A DNA stretch of 64,000 nt from Paenibacillus ihbetae (GCF_002741055.1 NZ_CP016809.1:2130501-2194500), one strand, 5' to 3'; counted from the first letter of the stretch, positions 41,036 to 50,494 are shown. Numbers and translations are program-made. Notes: generated by a model from the sequence alone, not told the origin.

Positions 41036-43916
41036 TCTCTTCCACCTCCCGCAGTGAACCTAATACAGCTGCATTGACAGCAGCTCCCCGCTTATTCCCC
41101 ATCCACTCGGCGTGCGAGCCGCACACGGATTGGTATTTGCACCACGTACATGTCTTAACATCTTTAGCTGGAATAAACAGACCTTGATTCATGGAATCCA
41201 GAAGTTTAGAGATGATGTCGCCTAATTCCTCCCTGCGGTCTTGCTTCCTCCTGACATACTCTCCTCTTCCCCGTACGGTTGGAAAAGAATATTCCGCTTC
41301 CGTTACCCTGGCCTCAATATCTTTGCCTGTTAGGTGAAGCCACTGTTCAACCGCGATGGAGTACAGAGCATGCTGAAGCTGTGTTCCTCCGCTGAAATAT
41401 TCGGCTGAGGCGTATTTCTTCATATTGCCTGTTTTATAATCAATGATTCGATATTCATGAGGGCCGATGCGATCCACCCGATCGACGAACCCTTTCAATT
41501 TCACTCGCATGCCTTCCGGCAATGTCAGCTCCATCGGCTCACCCTCAGGTGTACCTAGTTCCAATTCGAAATAGCAGGGCTCTTCGGTCTTCCCTTCTTC
41601 GTTCCTGTAAAAAACCTCTGCATCGCGCCGGATCTCCTCGCATTCTTTCTTCTGTACATGCGGGCTGGGAGCCGGTATAGACTTCGCGGCATCATCAAGT
41701 GCTTGGTCTACAATCCTATATAGCTTGCGTCTGTCATGCTGCGGCGGCTTCGTACCGAACTCCGTAACCTCCTCTAAATACAGCCTGTAAATATGATGCA
41801 GAAGCGTTCCCCGTTCATCGGCCTGCAGCCAACGGGCACGGTCAAAGACAGGAATTTCTTTAGGACGCAGTCTTAACACGGAATAAAAGTAGTATTGCAG
41901 TCCGCATGCCGCATATTTCTCCAGTTGACTCACACTGATGGCTTGTTGCCCCAGTATGCCATCCGAACCCGCTTTGTTCGTGCTCAGCCACCCGTCATAA
42001 ACCGACAGCCTTTCATCTTGGCGATTCACCTGTCCCAGATATCCCTGCGCCAAAGCCGGATAAGCATGTGATACGGCCTTCCATCCATCTCTTGTTCCGC
42101 TTGAATCCCGAAGATATTGCGCCCATACATCGATCTCATCATATGTACTTCTTCGTTCTTCCGGATGCAGCACATCCATTACGCTGTACGGCTGCCCTAA
42201 TACTCTCTCTAAAGCGCTGAAATCCTGCGTGTCATCCCCAGATTGCAGTCTCATTATTTGCAGCATCTCGAATGCAGGGCTTCGGCTTTCCCGCTCCCCC
42301 GGATCGTACGAAGCATAACTAAGCCACAATTCCCCGCATATGAGTGATAACCGGGCATCACGAACGTTTCTGAATTGTTTGGATTGTTCACGGACCAATT
42401 GTAAATGTTTAGATACCGCCGCCCGCTCTTCATCCAGCAACAGAGGATCCTGCATGATCGGCATGCTCCAGGTTCGCTCATCCATGCCGACGATCCATGT
42501 TCGGTATCTTCCGCTGAAGCCGCCGTTGTGGATGGAAGTAACATGAACTGCCCCCGGCTTCGGTGTTGCATCGACCCGGATCCGTATGCCGTTCAAGATT
42601 TCAGTTACATATCGTACCGCCCACTCGGGCGTCATGGACCCAACTCGGATTCCCGATAGACGTGTGCTCCAAGCTTGAATGGCCGTTTTTACGTTCTGGT
42701 CATCGCTCGAATGAAGAGGTACATGCTTCTCAACAAAATCCCCCAACCATTCGAGCAACAGATCGGGCCTCCACCCGCTTCCTTCCGGAAGCTTGTCGAA
42801 CCAGCCTTGAAGCACCTCATGCAGCTTCATTCCAAGCTCCTGCTGCCCGTCCCCCATGCGTTGTCGGGAATCAAGGATTCCGGCATAGCGATGCCTGCCC
42901 CAGCCGATTCCGCTCTGCTCCAGCAGGCGAATCCAATCCACGGCGGATGCTTGGTGGTCAGCGATTTGCAGGCATCCGCTGCGAAGCATCTCCGTAAGGC
43001 GAGCCACTGGGAACCCTTCCTTAATCCAAGCAAGAATGGCTAAAGCAGCCTTACCTGCCGTACAGTAGGAGATCGGAAGCCCATTGGAGAAGGTACACGG
43101 GACCCCCGATGCCTCGGCCTGCGAGTAAAGTACAGATACATATCGTTCGTAATCCGACAACATGATTTCCATCTGATCCAGCGGCTCGGGCTCTGCAATC
43201 ATTCTGCGAAACCCTTCGCGAACTTCAGCTAAACTTCCAGCGGCGCGAAACATCATTAGTCGATTGTTAGAGAATCTTGCATGAGAATAAAAAGGCTCCT
43301 CGAAATGGATAATGTCCAGTTGGCTCCCGGCTATTTTCTCGATCAGATCCCATTCCATTCTCGACCATCCCGCGGGCTGCAGAAGTAAAAATCTTGTGTT
43401 ATCCGCAGTTGGAGTACAATACTCGGCCAAACCCGCAAAGTCCGTCAGCGCCTGCTCTTGGAGATAAGTCTCATAACGATCAAGCAATTGTTGGAGATAC
43501 CAGCCCTTGCTCTCGTTCGAAAAGTCATTCGGATGTATTTCTCCGGAACGAACCCCAGCCATCCGTAATTCAACGAGCGACTGATGAACTTTACGGACCA
43601 CCCCGGGGTTTACCATTGATTTATGCGTAATATAACTATGCGGATCTGCTTCGGCCTGATGCAGCATTAGCTGTCGAATCACCCAGAACGCTTGCTCGTC
43701 CTCAAGAAAACGCATCTTTCGACGCGACAGCTCGAATGCCGTATTGGCATGCACCATGCCCTGAAGTGTCTCAACTTCCACATTAAAAACAGAGCCGAAA
43801 CGTTCGCAAATTCGCTCTAGCAATTGGTGGCCTTGCGAATAGGACGGGACAATCAGCATCTTAGGGGATAGCGGATCTTCTTTTATTTTCTGATACAATC
43901 GATCTATTAGGTCCAT
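41028..43916 (-). CDS. AddB/RexB-like nuclease subunit (962 aa)
   Basis: There is no intact Walker A at the N-terminus (MLIVPSYSQGHQLLERICER), as in degenerate RexB-type subunits. The nuclease domain carries LKGFVDRVDRIGPHEYRIID and YKTGNMKKY. The Fe-S cysteines are present: one near 668 (YAACGLQYYF) and three in CTWCKYQSVC near 923-932. It should pair with the AddA-like protein to resect double-strand ends. A HIRAN-domain gene lies 102 bases upstream on the same strand, and AddB before AddA is the usual order. Confidence 0.8.
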   Translation of the reverse strand: MDLIDRLYQKIKEDPLSPKMLIVPSYSQGHQLLERICERFGSVFNVEVETLQGMVHANTAFELSRRKMRFLEDEQAFWVIRQLMLHQAEADPHSYITHKSMVNPGVVRKVHQSLVELRMAGVRSGEIHPNDFSNESKGWYLQQLLDRYETYLQEQALTDFAGLAEYCTPTADNTRFLLLQPAGWSRMEWDLIEKIAGSQLDIIHFEEPFYSHARFSNNRLMMFRAAGSLAEVREGFRRMIAEPEPLDQMEIMLSDYERYVSVLYSQAEASGVPCTFSNGLPISYCTAGKAALAILAWIKEGFPVARLTEMLRSGCLQIADHQASAVDWIRLLEQSGIGWGRHRYAGILDSRQRMGDGQQELGMKLHEVLQGWFDKLPEGSGWRPDLLLEWLGDFVEKHVPLHSSDDQNVKTAIQAWSTRLSGIRVGSMTPEWAVRYVTEILNGIRIRVDATPKPGAVHVTSIHNGGFSGRYRTWIVGMDERTWSMPIMQDPLLLDEERAAVSKHLQLVREQSKQFRNVRDARLSLICGELWLSYASYDPGERESRSPAFEMLQIMRLQSGDDTQDFSALERVLGQPYSVMDVLHPEERRSTYDEIDVWAQYLRDSSGTRDGWKAVSHAYPALAQGYLGQVNRQDERLSVYDGWLSTNKAGSDGILGQQAISVSQLEKYAACGLQYYFYSVLRLRPKEIPVFDRARWLQADERGTLLHHIYRLYLEEVTEFGTKPPQHDRRKLYRIVDQALDDAAKSIPAPSPHVQKKECEEIRRDAEVFYRNEEGKTEEPCYFELELGTPEGEPMELTLPEGMRVKLKGFVDRVDRIGPHEYRIIDYKTGNMKKYASAEYFSGGTQLQHALYSIAVEQWLHLTGKDIEARVTEAEYSFPTVRGRGEYVRRKQDRREELGDIISKLLDSMNQGLFIPAKDVKTCTWCKYQSVCGSHAEWMGNKRGAAVNAAVLGSLREVEEID

Positions 43917-44017
43917 GCCAATCCTCCTCCCTTGTAATTCTATATACCTACATTCGCCAAATTTCCCGTTGTCCCCTTCCTAAATCCGCAACAAAAAACA
44001 AAATACGCCAATTTTCC

Positions 44018-44374
44018 TCATTTCCAGGGAAAAGATTGATGTTCTGTTTGGAGAAATATATCGAGTGATGCTATTCCTTCCATAAGCTCAACAATGGCCA
44101 GATCCTTCACAATAAACCGGATCACACCGTAAACTTGTTGTTCAAATGAATCATAGATCCGACCAGCGCTCCGACATCCTTTAGGCACCGTATGCGTGCT
44201 GTTCGCAACGTAGCCGATCTTTCCAAGCGGAGGAATCACCGCCTGGATCGCCTCCTCGTCATACGGATTGCCCGGATCTTTAATGAGCTGCACGACCATC
44301 CCCGGCTTCAAAAAACTTGCGCCGAAATAATGCGATGTCCCGGTTATAGCTATATAAATTTGTCCCATGCACAC
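44018..44374 (-). CDS. HIRAN-domain protein (118 aa)
   Basis: The whole protein is one HIRAN domain: ITGTSHYFGASFLKPGMVVQ, then KDPGNPYDEEAIQAVIPPLG and KIGYVANSTHTV. HIRAN domains bind 3' DNA ends (as in HLTF/Rad5) and bacterial versions sit beside nucleases and helicases. A GTG at 44374 or an ATG at 44368 could start it, with GGAG placed 5 or 11 bases away. It stands first in a row HIRAN, AddB, AddA on one strand. The likely role is DNA-end recognition for the helicase-nuclease, by inference. Confidence 0.8.
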   Translation of the reverse strand: MCMGQIYIAITGTSHYFGASFLKPGMVVQLIKDPGNPYDEEAIQAVIPPLGKIGYVANSTHTVPKGCRSAGRIYDSFEQQVYGVIRFIVKDLAIVELMEGIASLDIFLQTEHQSFPWK

Positions 44375-44495
44375 CTACACTCCATTCCTAACCGAAACTC
44401 ATAGTTTATGTATTCCGGATATTCAACCCCGAACATTGATAAGCTTATTTTAAAGCTCAGGATGAACAGCTGTTTGTCAGCGAATGCATGTTCTA

Positions 44496-44530
44496 ACTAA
44501 AAAACCTTCACACGAATGACGTGTGAAGGT
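44496..44530 (-). terminator. Terminator of the 44606-44881 gene
   Basis: Minus strand ACCTTCACACG-TCATT-CGTGTGAAGGT then TTTTTTAG. The space to 44375 shows no gene. Confidence 0.85.
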
Positions 44531-44605
44531 CTGATCAAGTAACTACTCTAGGAGAGGAGCTCCATAACCATGTAGTGGATATTGGTTTTAGTGATTTTAC
44601 GATTT

Positions 44606-44881
44606 TCACCCAGGATTCTCATTTAACTTTATTTCGTTAACCTTTATATCTCCGGGAACGTACTGATCGCCTTCTGCAGTACTCTCAACTTCCGCACTGA
44701 TCACATCACCCACATTGTAAATTTCTATGTTTTTAACGGGCAGCCAGAATCCATCTACGTAAATTTGTGAAGATTGTTCATTAATCTCTTCTACTGGACC
44801 CTCGACATGAAAGGTATTCTGTTCCCCGGCGCAGCCAACAAGAGCCAATAATAAAAGTAATATCATCACAAATCGATTCAT
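44606..44881 (-). CDS. Small lipoprotein (91 aa)
   Basis: The signal sequence MNRFVMILLLLLALVGC ends in a lipobox (ALVGC), followed by a short beta-rich domain (VEGPVEEINEQSSQIYVDGF). It resembles the lipoprotein at 8323-8670 in size and style and may belong to the same broad DUF3221-like group, but the match is weak. It has its own terminator. No functional assignment. Confidence 0.6.
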   Translation of the reverse strand: MNRFVMILLLLLALVGCAGEQNTFHVEGPVEEINEQSSQIYVDGFWLPVKNIEIYNVGDVISAEVESTAEGDQYVPGDIKVNEIKLNENPG

Positions 44882-44949
44882 ATTGTAACGTCTTCTCCTT
44901 TGGTTATAGCACCTTTAGTGAGAACTTTTACTGCCAAATTATATATCCT

Positions 44950-45456
44950 TCAGACTCTAAAAGACTTTATGAATACCACCAAAGAAATTAAGAAGAATAC
45001 AGCACCTAAAGCTGCTCCTGCATAAAGCGGCAGTTTACTATCCGCAAAATAGGTCAATGCTGCCCCTGCTACAAACAACACCGCCCCCAAGTTCGCTGAA
45101 GATTTCGCATACTCCCGGACGGCCTTAATCCTTCGAGCATGATCGGATTCCTCTTCATCATCTCCATACTCTCCATACTCTTCAGCCTCTTCGTATTCCT
45201 CGTAATATTCATCCTCATCATCATACTCTTCATCTAGACTTTCTTCCTGCTCGTCGTCCTGCTTACCGGATACGAAAATAGAAAGCTGACCATCATGCTT
45301 ACACATCATAATCCAAGGATAGGTTCCTTCTGGCAGCTCAAATACTCTTTCTTCCAAGGGCTTGATAGGCTCAGTGGAAGTTTTGGTCCCATGTGAGAGC
45401 GTTCCGGGGTGAATATTGATTTCCTTACCGGTATCATTGAAATATCCTACCTTCAC
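44950..45456 (-). CDS. Acidic-linker protein with two C-terminal membrane segments (168 aa)
   Basis: The N-terminal 65 residues are a small beta-rich domain (MKVGYFNDTGKEINIHPGTL). A central run of Glu, Asp and Tyr (about residues 70-103) is extremely acidic. Two hydrophobic helices follow, NLGAVLFVAGAALTYFAD and LYAGAALGAVFFLISLVVFI. Orientation and role are unknown, and no family is recognised. GGTTGGAGATTAGG precedes the start. It may be a membrane-tethered adaptor. Confidence 0.6.
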   Translation of the reverse strand: MKVGYFNDTGKEINIHPGTLSHGTKTSTEPIKPLEERVFELPEGTYPWIMMCKHDGQLSIFVSGKQDDEQEESLDEEYDDEDEYYEEYEEAEEYGEYGDDEEESDHARRIKAVREYAKSSANLGAVLFVAGAALTYFADSKLPLYAGAALGAVFFLISLVVFIKSFRV

Positions 45457-45529
45457 CTAATCTCCAACCTTCTAAAATAGTTAATGATTACTCCCCTACT
45501 TGCATTAGTGGTTCAATTCATCCATTCTC

Positions 45530-45973
45530 TTAAACCGATTTCCTCTCAGCAGTGTTCAATCCATCCTGAAACAAAATCAAATCGATAATTCTTAACGGTG
45601 ACAAATTGTACTGTTGGGCCAATTGAAATAGTGGTTCCGCCGCCGGCTCATCGTTCAAATAATCTTGTAGAGCAAATATGTATGCATGGTACTTGTAGTA
45701 GTCTTCGATTCGGTCACTTCCAAACACGGTCTTGCAAATATTTTTGTCGAAGATGGGAAATAGCTCTGGAAGCATGAAATGAATCAGCTTTGTCGTGGTC
45801 GGAAAGTTCAACCGTTGATCGCCATAATTAATAGTAGCGTTAGCAACTTGAACAAATTGTTTTATCAATACAGGAGGTCTTCCAAATGCTGCGCCAAAAA
45901 TCCGCTCGCCATGGTGCATGCCGATTATCGGATCATTTAGTCCATCTAAATAAGAATCGGTACCAACCTTCAA
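45530..45973 (-). CDS. Unknown soluble protein, DUF6308-like pattern (147 aa)
   Basis: The motif TTTKLIHFMLPELFPIFDKN recalls a pattern I associate with DUF6308-type proteins, and the confidence is low. The rest is helical and slightly acidic. There is no signal peptide and no enzyme motif. The upstream region 45974-46230 is AT-rich and holds only short frames (one ends YLSIEEYEDIS), apparently remnants. Confidence 0.45.
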   Translation of the reverse strand: MKVGTDSYLDGLNDPIIGMHHGERIFGAAFGRPPVLIKQFVQVANATINYGDQRLNFPTTTKLIHFMLPELFPIFDKNICKTVFGSDRIEDYYKYHAYIFALQDYLNDEPAAEPLFQLAQQYNLSPLRIIDLILFQDGLNTAERKSV

Positions 45974-46232
45974 GAAACCTTCATGTCATTTTAACAGACT
46001 CGTTATTTCGTCTATTGTTTATTGTTGGCTCTATATTATCAAGAAAGTCATGAAATATCTTCATATTCTTCAATAGACAAATACTCTTTCAATTTCTTTT
46101 TCCTATAGATCACAGTATCTTACTCCAATCTTTCCTCTTTGATTCAAAGTCGCCTTGTGATTATCCTACCACAATCTCCCGTCACTCCAGCCTTCTTCAA
46201 TGTTCCACCGCTGTCTTCCATCTTGGGCATGC

Positions 46233-46278
46233 AAAAAAGCTCATTCCTACTTATAATTCAAGTGGAAAAGAGCTTTTA
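46233..46278 (-). terminator. Terminator after the zinc-ribbon gene
   Basis: Minus strand AAAAGCTC ... GAGCTTTTTT with an inner CCACTT/AGTAGG pairing, about 27 bases past the stop at 46305. Confidence 0.65.
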
Positions 46279-46304
46279 AAAGTTCATCAAGTATGAGCTT
46301 TTGA

Positions 46305-46598
46305 TTACGAAGGCTCTATATGAGTGAATCTAGGTACTCTTTCTTTGTATTCTTTCGCCGCATCAAATGGAATCATACTTACATGTTCCGGTGCTTTTGT
46401 TCGAGATAAATGAATACCGTGTAGACAAACATCGCACCATATGTCTAAAAATCCTACTCTTGACTTCATATCTCCGACATATTGATAATCTATTCCACGT
46501 TTTTGGCAATTAGGACATTCAATTTCATGTCTTTTTGTATTGTTATTAGTGATGATAGTGGTTAACTTAATCCAGTCTTTAAAATGTGAATTAATCAA
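46305..46598 (-). CDS. Zinc-ribbon protein, possible immunity partner (97 aa)
   Basis: CPNCQKRGIDYQYVGD and WCDVCLHGIHLS give two CxxC knuckles, a zinc ribbon. No other domain is visible. The start lies 3 bases past the stop of the HExxH fragment at 46602, so the two are translated together. That order matches toxin tip and immunity protein, but a regulatory or unrelated role is possible. Confidence 0.5.
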   Translation of the reverse strand: MINSHFKDWIKLTTIITNNNTKRHEIECPNCQKRGIDYQYVGDMKSRVGFLDIWCDVCLHGIHLSRTKAPEHVSMIPFDAAKEYKERVPRFTHIEPS

Positions 46599-46601
46599 TT
46601 A

Positions 46602-47036
46602 CTACCGCCCCTTTCGCTTAAAATATTCCCACCATGCGTCTTCTGAGCCATATGCCCCTTTTTCAAATTCGATCAGCATCTCGTAAGCTAGGGGCTTTCC
46701 AAAAGTTTTAGTTTGATAGATATGAATTCTCTCGTGTCCTAACGTTTTAACTAAGTTTTCCTTACTGCTAAAAGCATCGGGGTACAACAATATCCTGTTT
46801 CCTTTTGGGTCAGCCCACCCGTACAAGTCCTTACCTATCAATTCAGCATCTCGAACTATTTCTATCTTTATTCCCTTTAATCCAATACCTGCATCTTCAG
46901 CAATCTTTTCAACGTGTCTTAATTGCATTGGCTCAGAGAGGTTCTCGAATGCTCCTGTATTTGAGGATTTACGATATAAATCCTGTTCAAAGTTATCCTT
47001 CCCCTCAGTCCTTCCCGTTTGTATAGATGGACAAGT
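46602..47036 (-). CDS. Orphan toxin tip with HExxH metallopeptidase-like motif
   Basis: The frame is open from about 47036 but shows no ATG or ribosome binding site before 46928. From memory, QDLYRKSSNTGAFENLSEPM followed by a helical region and KTLGHERIHIYQTKTFG resembles C-terminal tips of LXG/WXG toxins. HERIH is an HExxH zinc site. There is no toxin body in front, so this is a displaced tip, and whether it is expressed from 46928 (MQLRHVEKI...) is unclear. The stretch 47037-47338 shows no gene. Confidence 0.5.
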   Translation of the reverse strand, partial: TCPSIQTGRTEGKDNFEQDLYRKSSNTGAFENLSEPMQLRHVEKIAEDAGIGLKGIKIEIVRDAELIGKDLYGWADPKGNRILLYPDAFSSKENLVKTLGHERIHIYQTKTFGKPLAYEMLIEFEKGAYGSEDAWWEYFKRKGR

Positions 47037-47338
47037 TTATGACGATATTTGTATCATATCAAAGAATCACTCGAACACAGACTACTACTTTCCTGAAAAC
47101 GGAAAAACCAACGGCAGCACACTTAGCTTCACTTAACCCGCCTCCCACATCCCCTACACCCCCAACAAAAAAGACCCCGAATCCCAACCCAAGTTGAAAT
47201 TCAAGGCCCTGACCTCTACGAATAAATCACTCAATTATGCCCTTCCTTGATCCCCGATTTCCGATAAAAATACGCATTGATGACATTGCGTCACCACTCC
47301 TTTGCGGCTCCCCAGCTCTTCATCACGCCTCCCCGAGA

Positions 47339-48961
47339 TCATCTCACAAGCTCCGTCGGGTTCATGCCCGTGAATTTCTTGAAGACCGTGCTGAAATACG
47401 GAACGTTTTTATATCCGACCTTTTCGGCCACTTCGTAAACCAGCGCATTTTTCTCCATCAGCAGCTCACGGGCCTTCTCGACCCGTACTCGGGTCAGGTA
47501 ATTGTTGAACGTCTCTCCGGTCATGTTCTTAAAAATCATCGACAAGTAGTTTCTCGAAATGTATACCTTATCCGCCAGTCCCCCAAGCGTGAGGTCCTCG
47601 GCATAGTGCTCGTGAATATACTCGATCATAAAGTCGACCGCCTGGCGATGCTTTCCGTTCCCGCCCCATTCGCGGCTGCCGAACACGAGCCCGATTTTGG
47701 TGATCAGCCATTCGGCAAGCTCGGACGGACGCTGCAGCTTCGCCATTTCACGCGTAATGCCGTCATACGGGAAGATATCGTCAACGACGGTCCCCGTCTC
47801 ATAGAAAGCAAAGGCGATAATGCCCCACAGCTCGCCGGCCAGCATGCCGACGTAGGGTTTGGTGATGCCCCCTTCCTGCTCCAGCCGCTTCATATAATCC
47901 CTTATCATCGTCTGCGCCTGATTCTCCTGTGAGGTACGAATCGCGCCGGCCAGCTCTAGGTATAGCTTAACCGGACGCACCGGAGACTTGGCCTCCGCAT
48001 TGCCCGGCTCCTGTGCACTGTAGAAATACAACTCATGCTCCGGAACCGCCGGCCGGGAAGTCACATCGATCGCGCGGAAGGCTTCTTCCGTCGAGATGCC
48101 GATTTCGCTTATGCTGCTCTTCCGCTCACCGATGCCGATCCGGATCTTCAGCTTCAAGTAGTTCCGGACACAGTCGATTAATCGGACGCCCAGCTGCTCC
48201 AGCCGCTGCCGCACTCGCTCGGCAGGCTCTATTCGGTCATGATGAATAATGATCACCGAACGGTTGGTGTGGAGATCTGTATGGTCGAAGCTTGGAAATG
48301 CCGCCTGCGTAATTTCGCACGCCATATTGCTGATTGCAAATCGAAGGAGGCTCCAGTCCGGCAAGCTTAATTTGGCTGCCCGTTGGTCGTAGACCAGCTC
48401 GATGCCGATGACCGTATGATCGTGATCGGTCCAATACCGATAAGGCTCCGGGATTTCCGATTGAAGTCCTGATTGCAGCAGGGTGCCGGCTGCGGCCGAT
48501 TTGACCCACTCCTTCTCGACGAAGGGCTCGTACAGGTGCAGCTTCTGGAGCAGCTCATCCTGCTTGATGCGCAGCTCTTCGCGCTCCTCCAAATCGGATA
48601 TCGCCTGGTTTAACACGGATTTCAGCGTCGGAAGGCTGACCGGCTTGGATAAATAATCGCTTACGTCCAGACGCAAGGCTTGGCGAGCATATTCGAAGTC
48701 CGAGTATCCGCTCAGAATGATCACTTTTCCCGTATAGCCGGCGTTCTTCCGCAGGTGCTCGATCATATCCAGACCGTTCATGACAGGCATGTATAAATCG
48801 GTAATCACGATGTCGGGGCTGGCCGATGCAATCATTTCAAGCCCTTCTTCCCCGTTCAACGCTTCCCCTGCCCACTCTGCATTCAGTTCATCCCAAGGGA
48901 TGGCTTTGCGGATTCCCTGCAGCACGGCGCGGTCGTCATCCACGATTCCTATCTTCCACAT
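47339..48961 (-). CDS. YesN-type AraC-family response regulator (540 aa)
   Basis: The receiver domain has MWKIGIVDDDRAVLQG, phosphoacceptor Asp in DIVITDLYMPVMNG, and IILSGYSDFEYARQALR with LSKPVSLP. The C-terminal AraC pair of helix-turn-helix motifs is LTLGGLADKVYISRNYLSMI and YEVAEKVGYKNVPYFSTVFK. The start at MWKI is chosen because AAGGGGG stands 8 bases upstream. A longer frame opening 45 bases earlier has no such site. With the YesM-type kinase it should control the neighbouring sugar transporter. Confidence 0.9.
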   Translation of the reverse strand: MWKIGIVDDDRAVLQGIRKAIPWDELNAEWAGEALNGEEGLEMIASASPDIVITDLYMPVMNGLDMIEHLRKNAGYTGKVIILSGYSDFEYARQALRLDVSDYLSKPVSLPTLKSVLNQAISDLEEREELRIKQDELLQKLHLYEPFVEKEWVKSAAAGTLLQSGLQSEIPEPYRYWTDHDHTVIGIELVYDQRAAKLSLPDWSLLRFAISNMACEITQAAFPSFDHTDLHTNRSVIIIHHDRIEPAERVRQRLEQLGVRLIDCVRNYLKLKIRIGIGERKSSISEIGISTEEAFRAIDVTSRPAVPEHELYFYSAQEPGNAEAKSPVRPVKLYLELAGAIRTSQENQAQTMIRDYMKRLEQEGGITKPYVGMLAGELWGIIAFAFYETGTVVDDIFPYDGITREMAKLQRPSELAEWLITKIGLVFGSREWGGNGKHRQAVDFMIEYIHEHYAEDLTLGGLADKVYISRNYLSMIFKNMTGETFNNYLTRVRVEKARELLMEKNALVYEVAEKVGYKNVPYFSTVFKKFTGMNPTELVR

Positions 48962-49025
48962 CTGAAGAGCCCCCTTCTTATTTGCAAAAAAGGAAAATAG
49001 CTTCAATCTAACGGTAATACGCCAT

Positions 49026-49055
49026 GCCCGATCGGCTGTAAAACCGCTCAGGCAT
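49026..49055 (-). promoter_or_regulatory. Hairpin in the SBP-regulator intergenic region
   Basis: Minus strand TGCCTGAGCGG-TTTTACAG-CCGATCGGGCA makes an imperfect 11-bp stem without a T tract, 115 bases past the solute-binding-protein stop. Such hairpins often protect abundant binding-protein mRNA and lower expression of the following gene. Confidence 0.5.
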
Positions 49056-49168
49056 GACGTAAACCAGGAATAGACTGGAACTATTTTAACAGACAGCTTT
49101 CACCGAATAACCGAATCCTTTTACTCCCTTGCCGGCATCTCGTTCTCACTCATCCCATTGTATAGGAG

Positions 49169-50494
49169 TTATTCATATTCTTGCGCGGCCTTCTTCAACG
49201 ATTCATAGGCCTTCTCCGGCGTCGTTCTGCCGAAGCTCAGCTCATCCCGGACGAGCGGGAAGTCTTTGTCGATGAAGTTCACCCAGCCTTCCGGCCCTGT
49301 CGTAAAGATCTGTCCGTCCGGCGTCGTGGCGTCGATCAGCTTCATCCCGACCTTTTCGCCTTCCGGAAGCTTCGGAATCAGCGACTCGGCGATCTTGGCA
49401 TTGGCTGGCACGCCTCGAGCGGTTCCAAGAATTGCCCCTGCCTCCGGATCGTTGATGAACCAGTCGATGAATTTGGCCGCTTCTTCCTTATGCTTGGAAT
49501 TCGGCGACAGGCTGAAGTACATGGACGGCTTGAGCCAGCCCCCTGCTTCCTCGGCCCGCGGCATCGTAACCAGATCGTACGCCCCTTCCTTCATGCTGTC
49601 CCATGTGGTGTAGTTGTTGGAGAAGGAGTAGCGGAACAGGATTTTGCCGTTGACCAGCAGGTCTGCCGTCGGATCCATCTCCTTGTCGGATGCGTTTAGA
49701 TCCGCAGGAGGCACAAGTCCGTCCTTGCGCAGCTGTTCAAACTTCTTCGTCCATTCCAGGAACGTCGCTTCATCGATATTGAATTTGCCGTCTTCCGTAA
49801 TCAAGGTACCCTTGCCCTTGGCATAGTGATACGCGCTGAACATGAAGTAGTTGCCGGCATAATCCAGCGTGAAATATTGGCCTTCCGCCAGCTTAGGCTT
49901 GACCTCTTCCGCCAATGCGAAGAAATCATCCCAGCTCCAGCCGTCCTTCGGCATCGTTGCGCCCAGCTTCTCCAGAGCCGCCTTGTCGTAGATCATCCCG
50001 AAGGCAACCGATCCGAGCGGCACGCCGTATTGCTTGCCGTCTCTCTGCCCGATCGGCAGCAGGCTCGGCGTCAATTCATCCAGCTTAACCTTGGAATCGA
50101 GCTCTTCGAGCTGGTTGCGGGAGGTCCAGTCCGAAATCCAGCCCGGGTCCATTTGGAAAATATCCGGCTCATTATGCGCCGCTGCCTGCGTAGAGAGCTT
50201 ATCCAGATAACCATCCATCCCGGAGTATTCGGGCTCGAAGGTCACATGCGGATTCTTCGCCGTGTAGGCCTCCAATGCCTTCAGTGTCGCTTCGTGGCGC
50301 GGCTGCGAGCCCCACCACATAATCCGGAGCTTGACGTTGTCTGCCGAACCGCCTTCGGCCTGTGTATTGTTCTTGGATGAGTTTGTGCTGCCTGTGTTTG
50401 TGCCGGTGCCTCCGTTACCGCCGCCGCATGCCGCTGCCAGCAAGGAGAACACCATCAATAACGCGAGAATCTGCAATCGCTTCCATTTATTCAT
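49169..50494 (-). CDS. Sugar ABC transporter solute-binding lipoprotein (441 aa)
   Basis: The lipobox is LLAAACG (signal MNKWKRLQILALLMVFSLLAA), then a Gly/Asn/Ser-rich tether. The mature part is a cluster-B sugar-binding fold (KLRIMWWGSQPRHEATLKAL, NEPDIFQMDPGWISDW, KEEAAKFIDWFINDPEAG). The sugar is not identifiable. It has AGGGGGA before the ATG and an upstream AT-rich region with a palindrome (ACAATATATTGT, 50513-50524), suggesting its own promoter. It would deliver sugar to the permeases at 52445-54240. No ATPase gene is present, as is common when a shared MsmX-like ATPase is used. Confidence 0.9.
   Translation of the reverse strand: MNKWKRLQILALLMVFSLLAAACGGGNGGTGTNTGSTNSSKNNTQAEGGSADNVKLRIMWWGSQPRHEATLKALEAYTAKNPHVTFEPEYSGMDGYLDKLSTQAAAHNEPDIFQMDPGWISDWTSRNQLEELDSKVKLDELTPSLLPIGQRDGKQYGVPLGSVAFGMIYDKAALEKLGATMPKDGWSWDDFFALAEEVKPKLAEGQYFTLDYAGNYFMFSAYHYAKGKGTLITEDGKFNIDEATFLEWTKKFEQLRKDGLVPPADLNASDKEMDPTADLLVNGKILFRYSFSNNYTTWDSMKEGAYDLVTMPRAEEAGGWLKPSMYFSLSPNSKHKEEAAKFIDWFINDPEAGAILGTARGVPANAKIAESLIPKLPEGEKVGMKLIDATTPDGQIFTTGPEGWVNFIDKDFPLVRDELSFGRTTPEKAYESLKKAAQEYE

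Noticed and set aside
47237..47932. 231-codon plus-strand frame
   Set aside because: It lies opposite the C-terminal half of the YesN-type regulator, whose motifs are complete. No start signal and no recognised domain.
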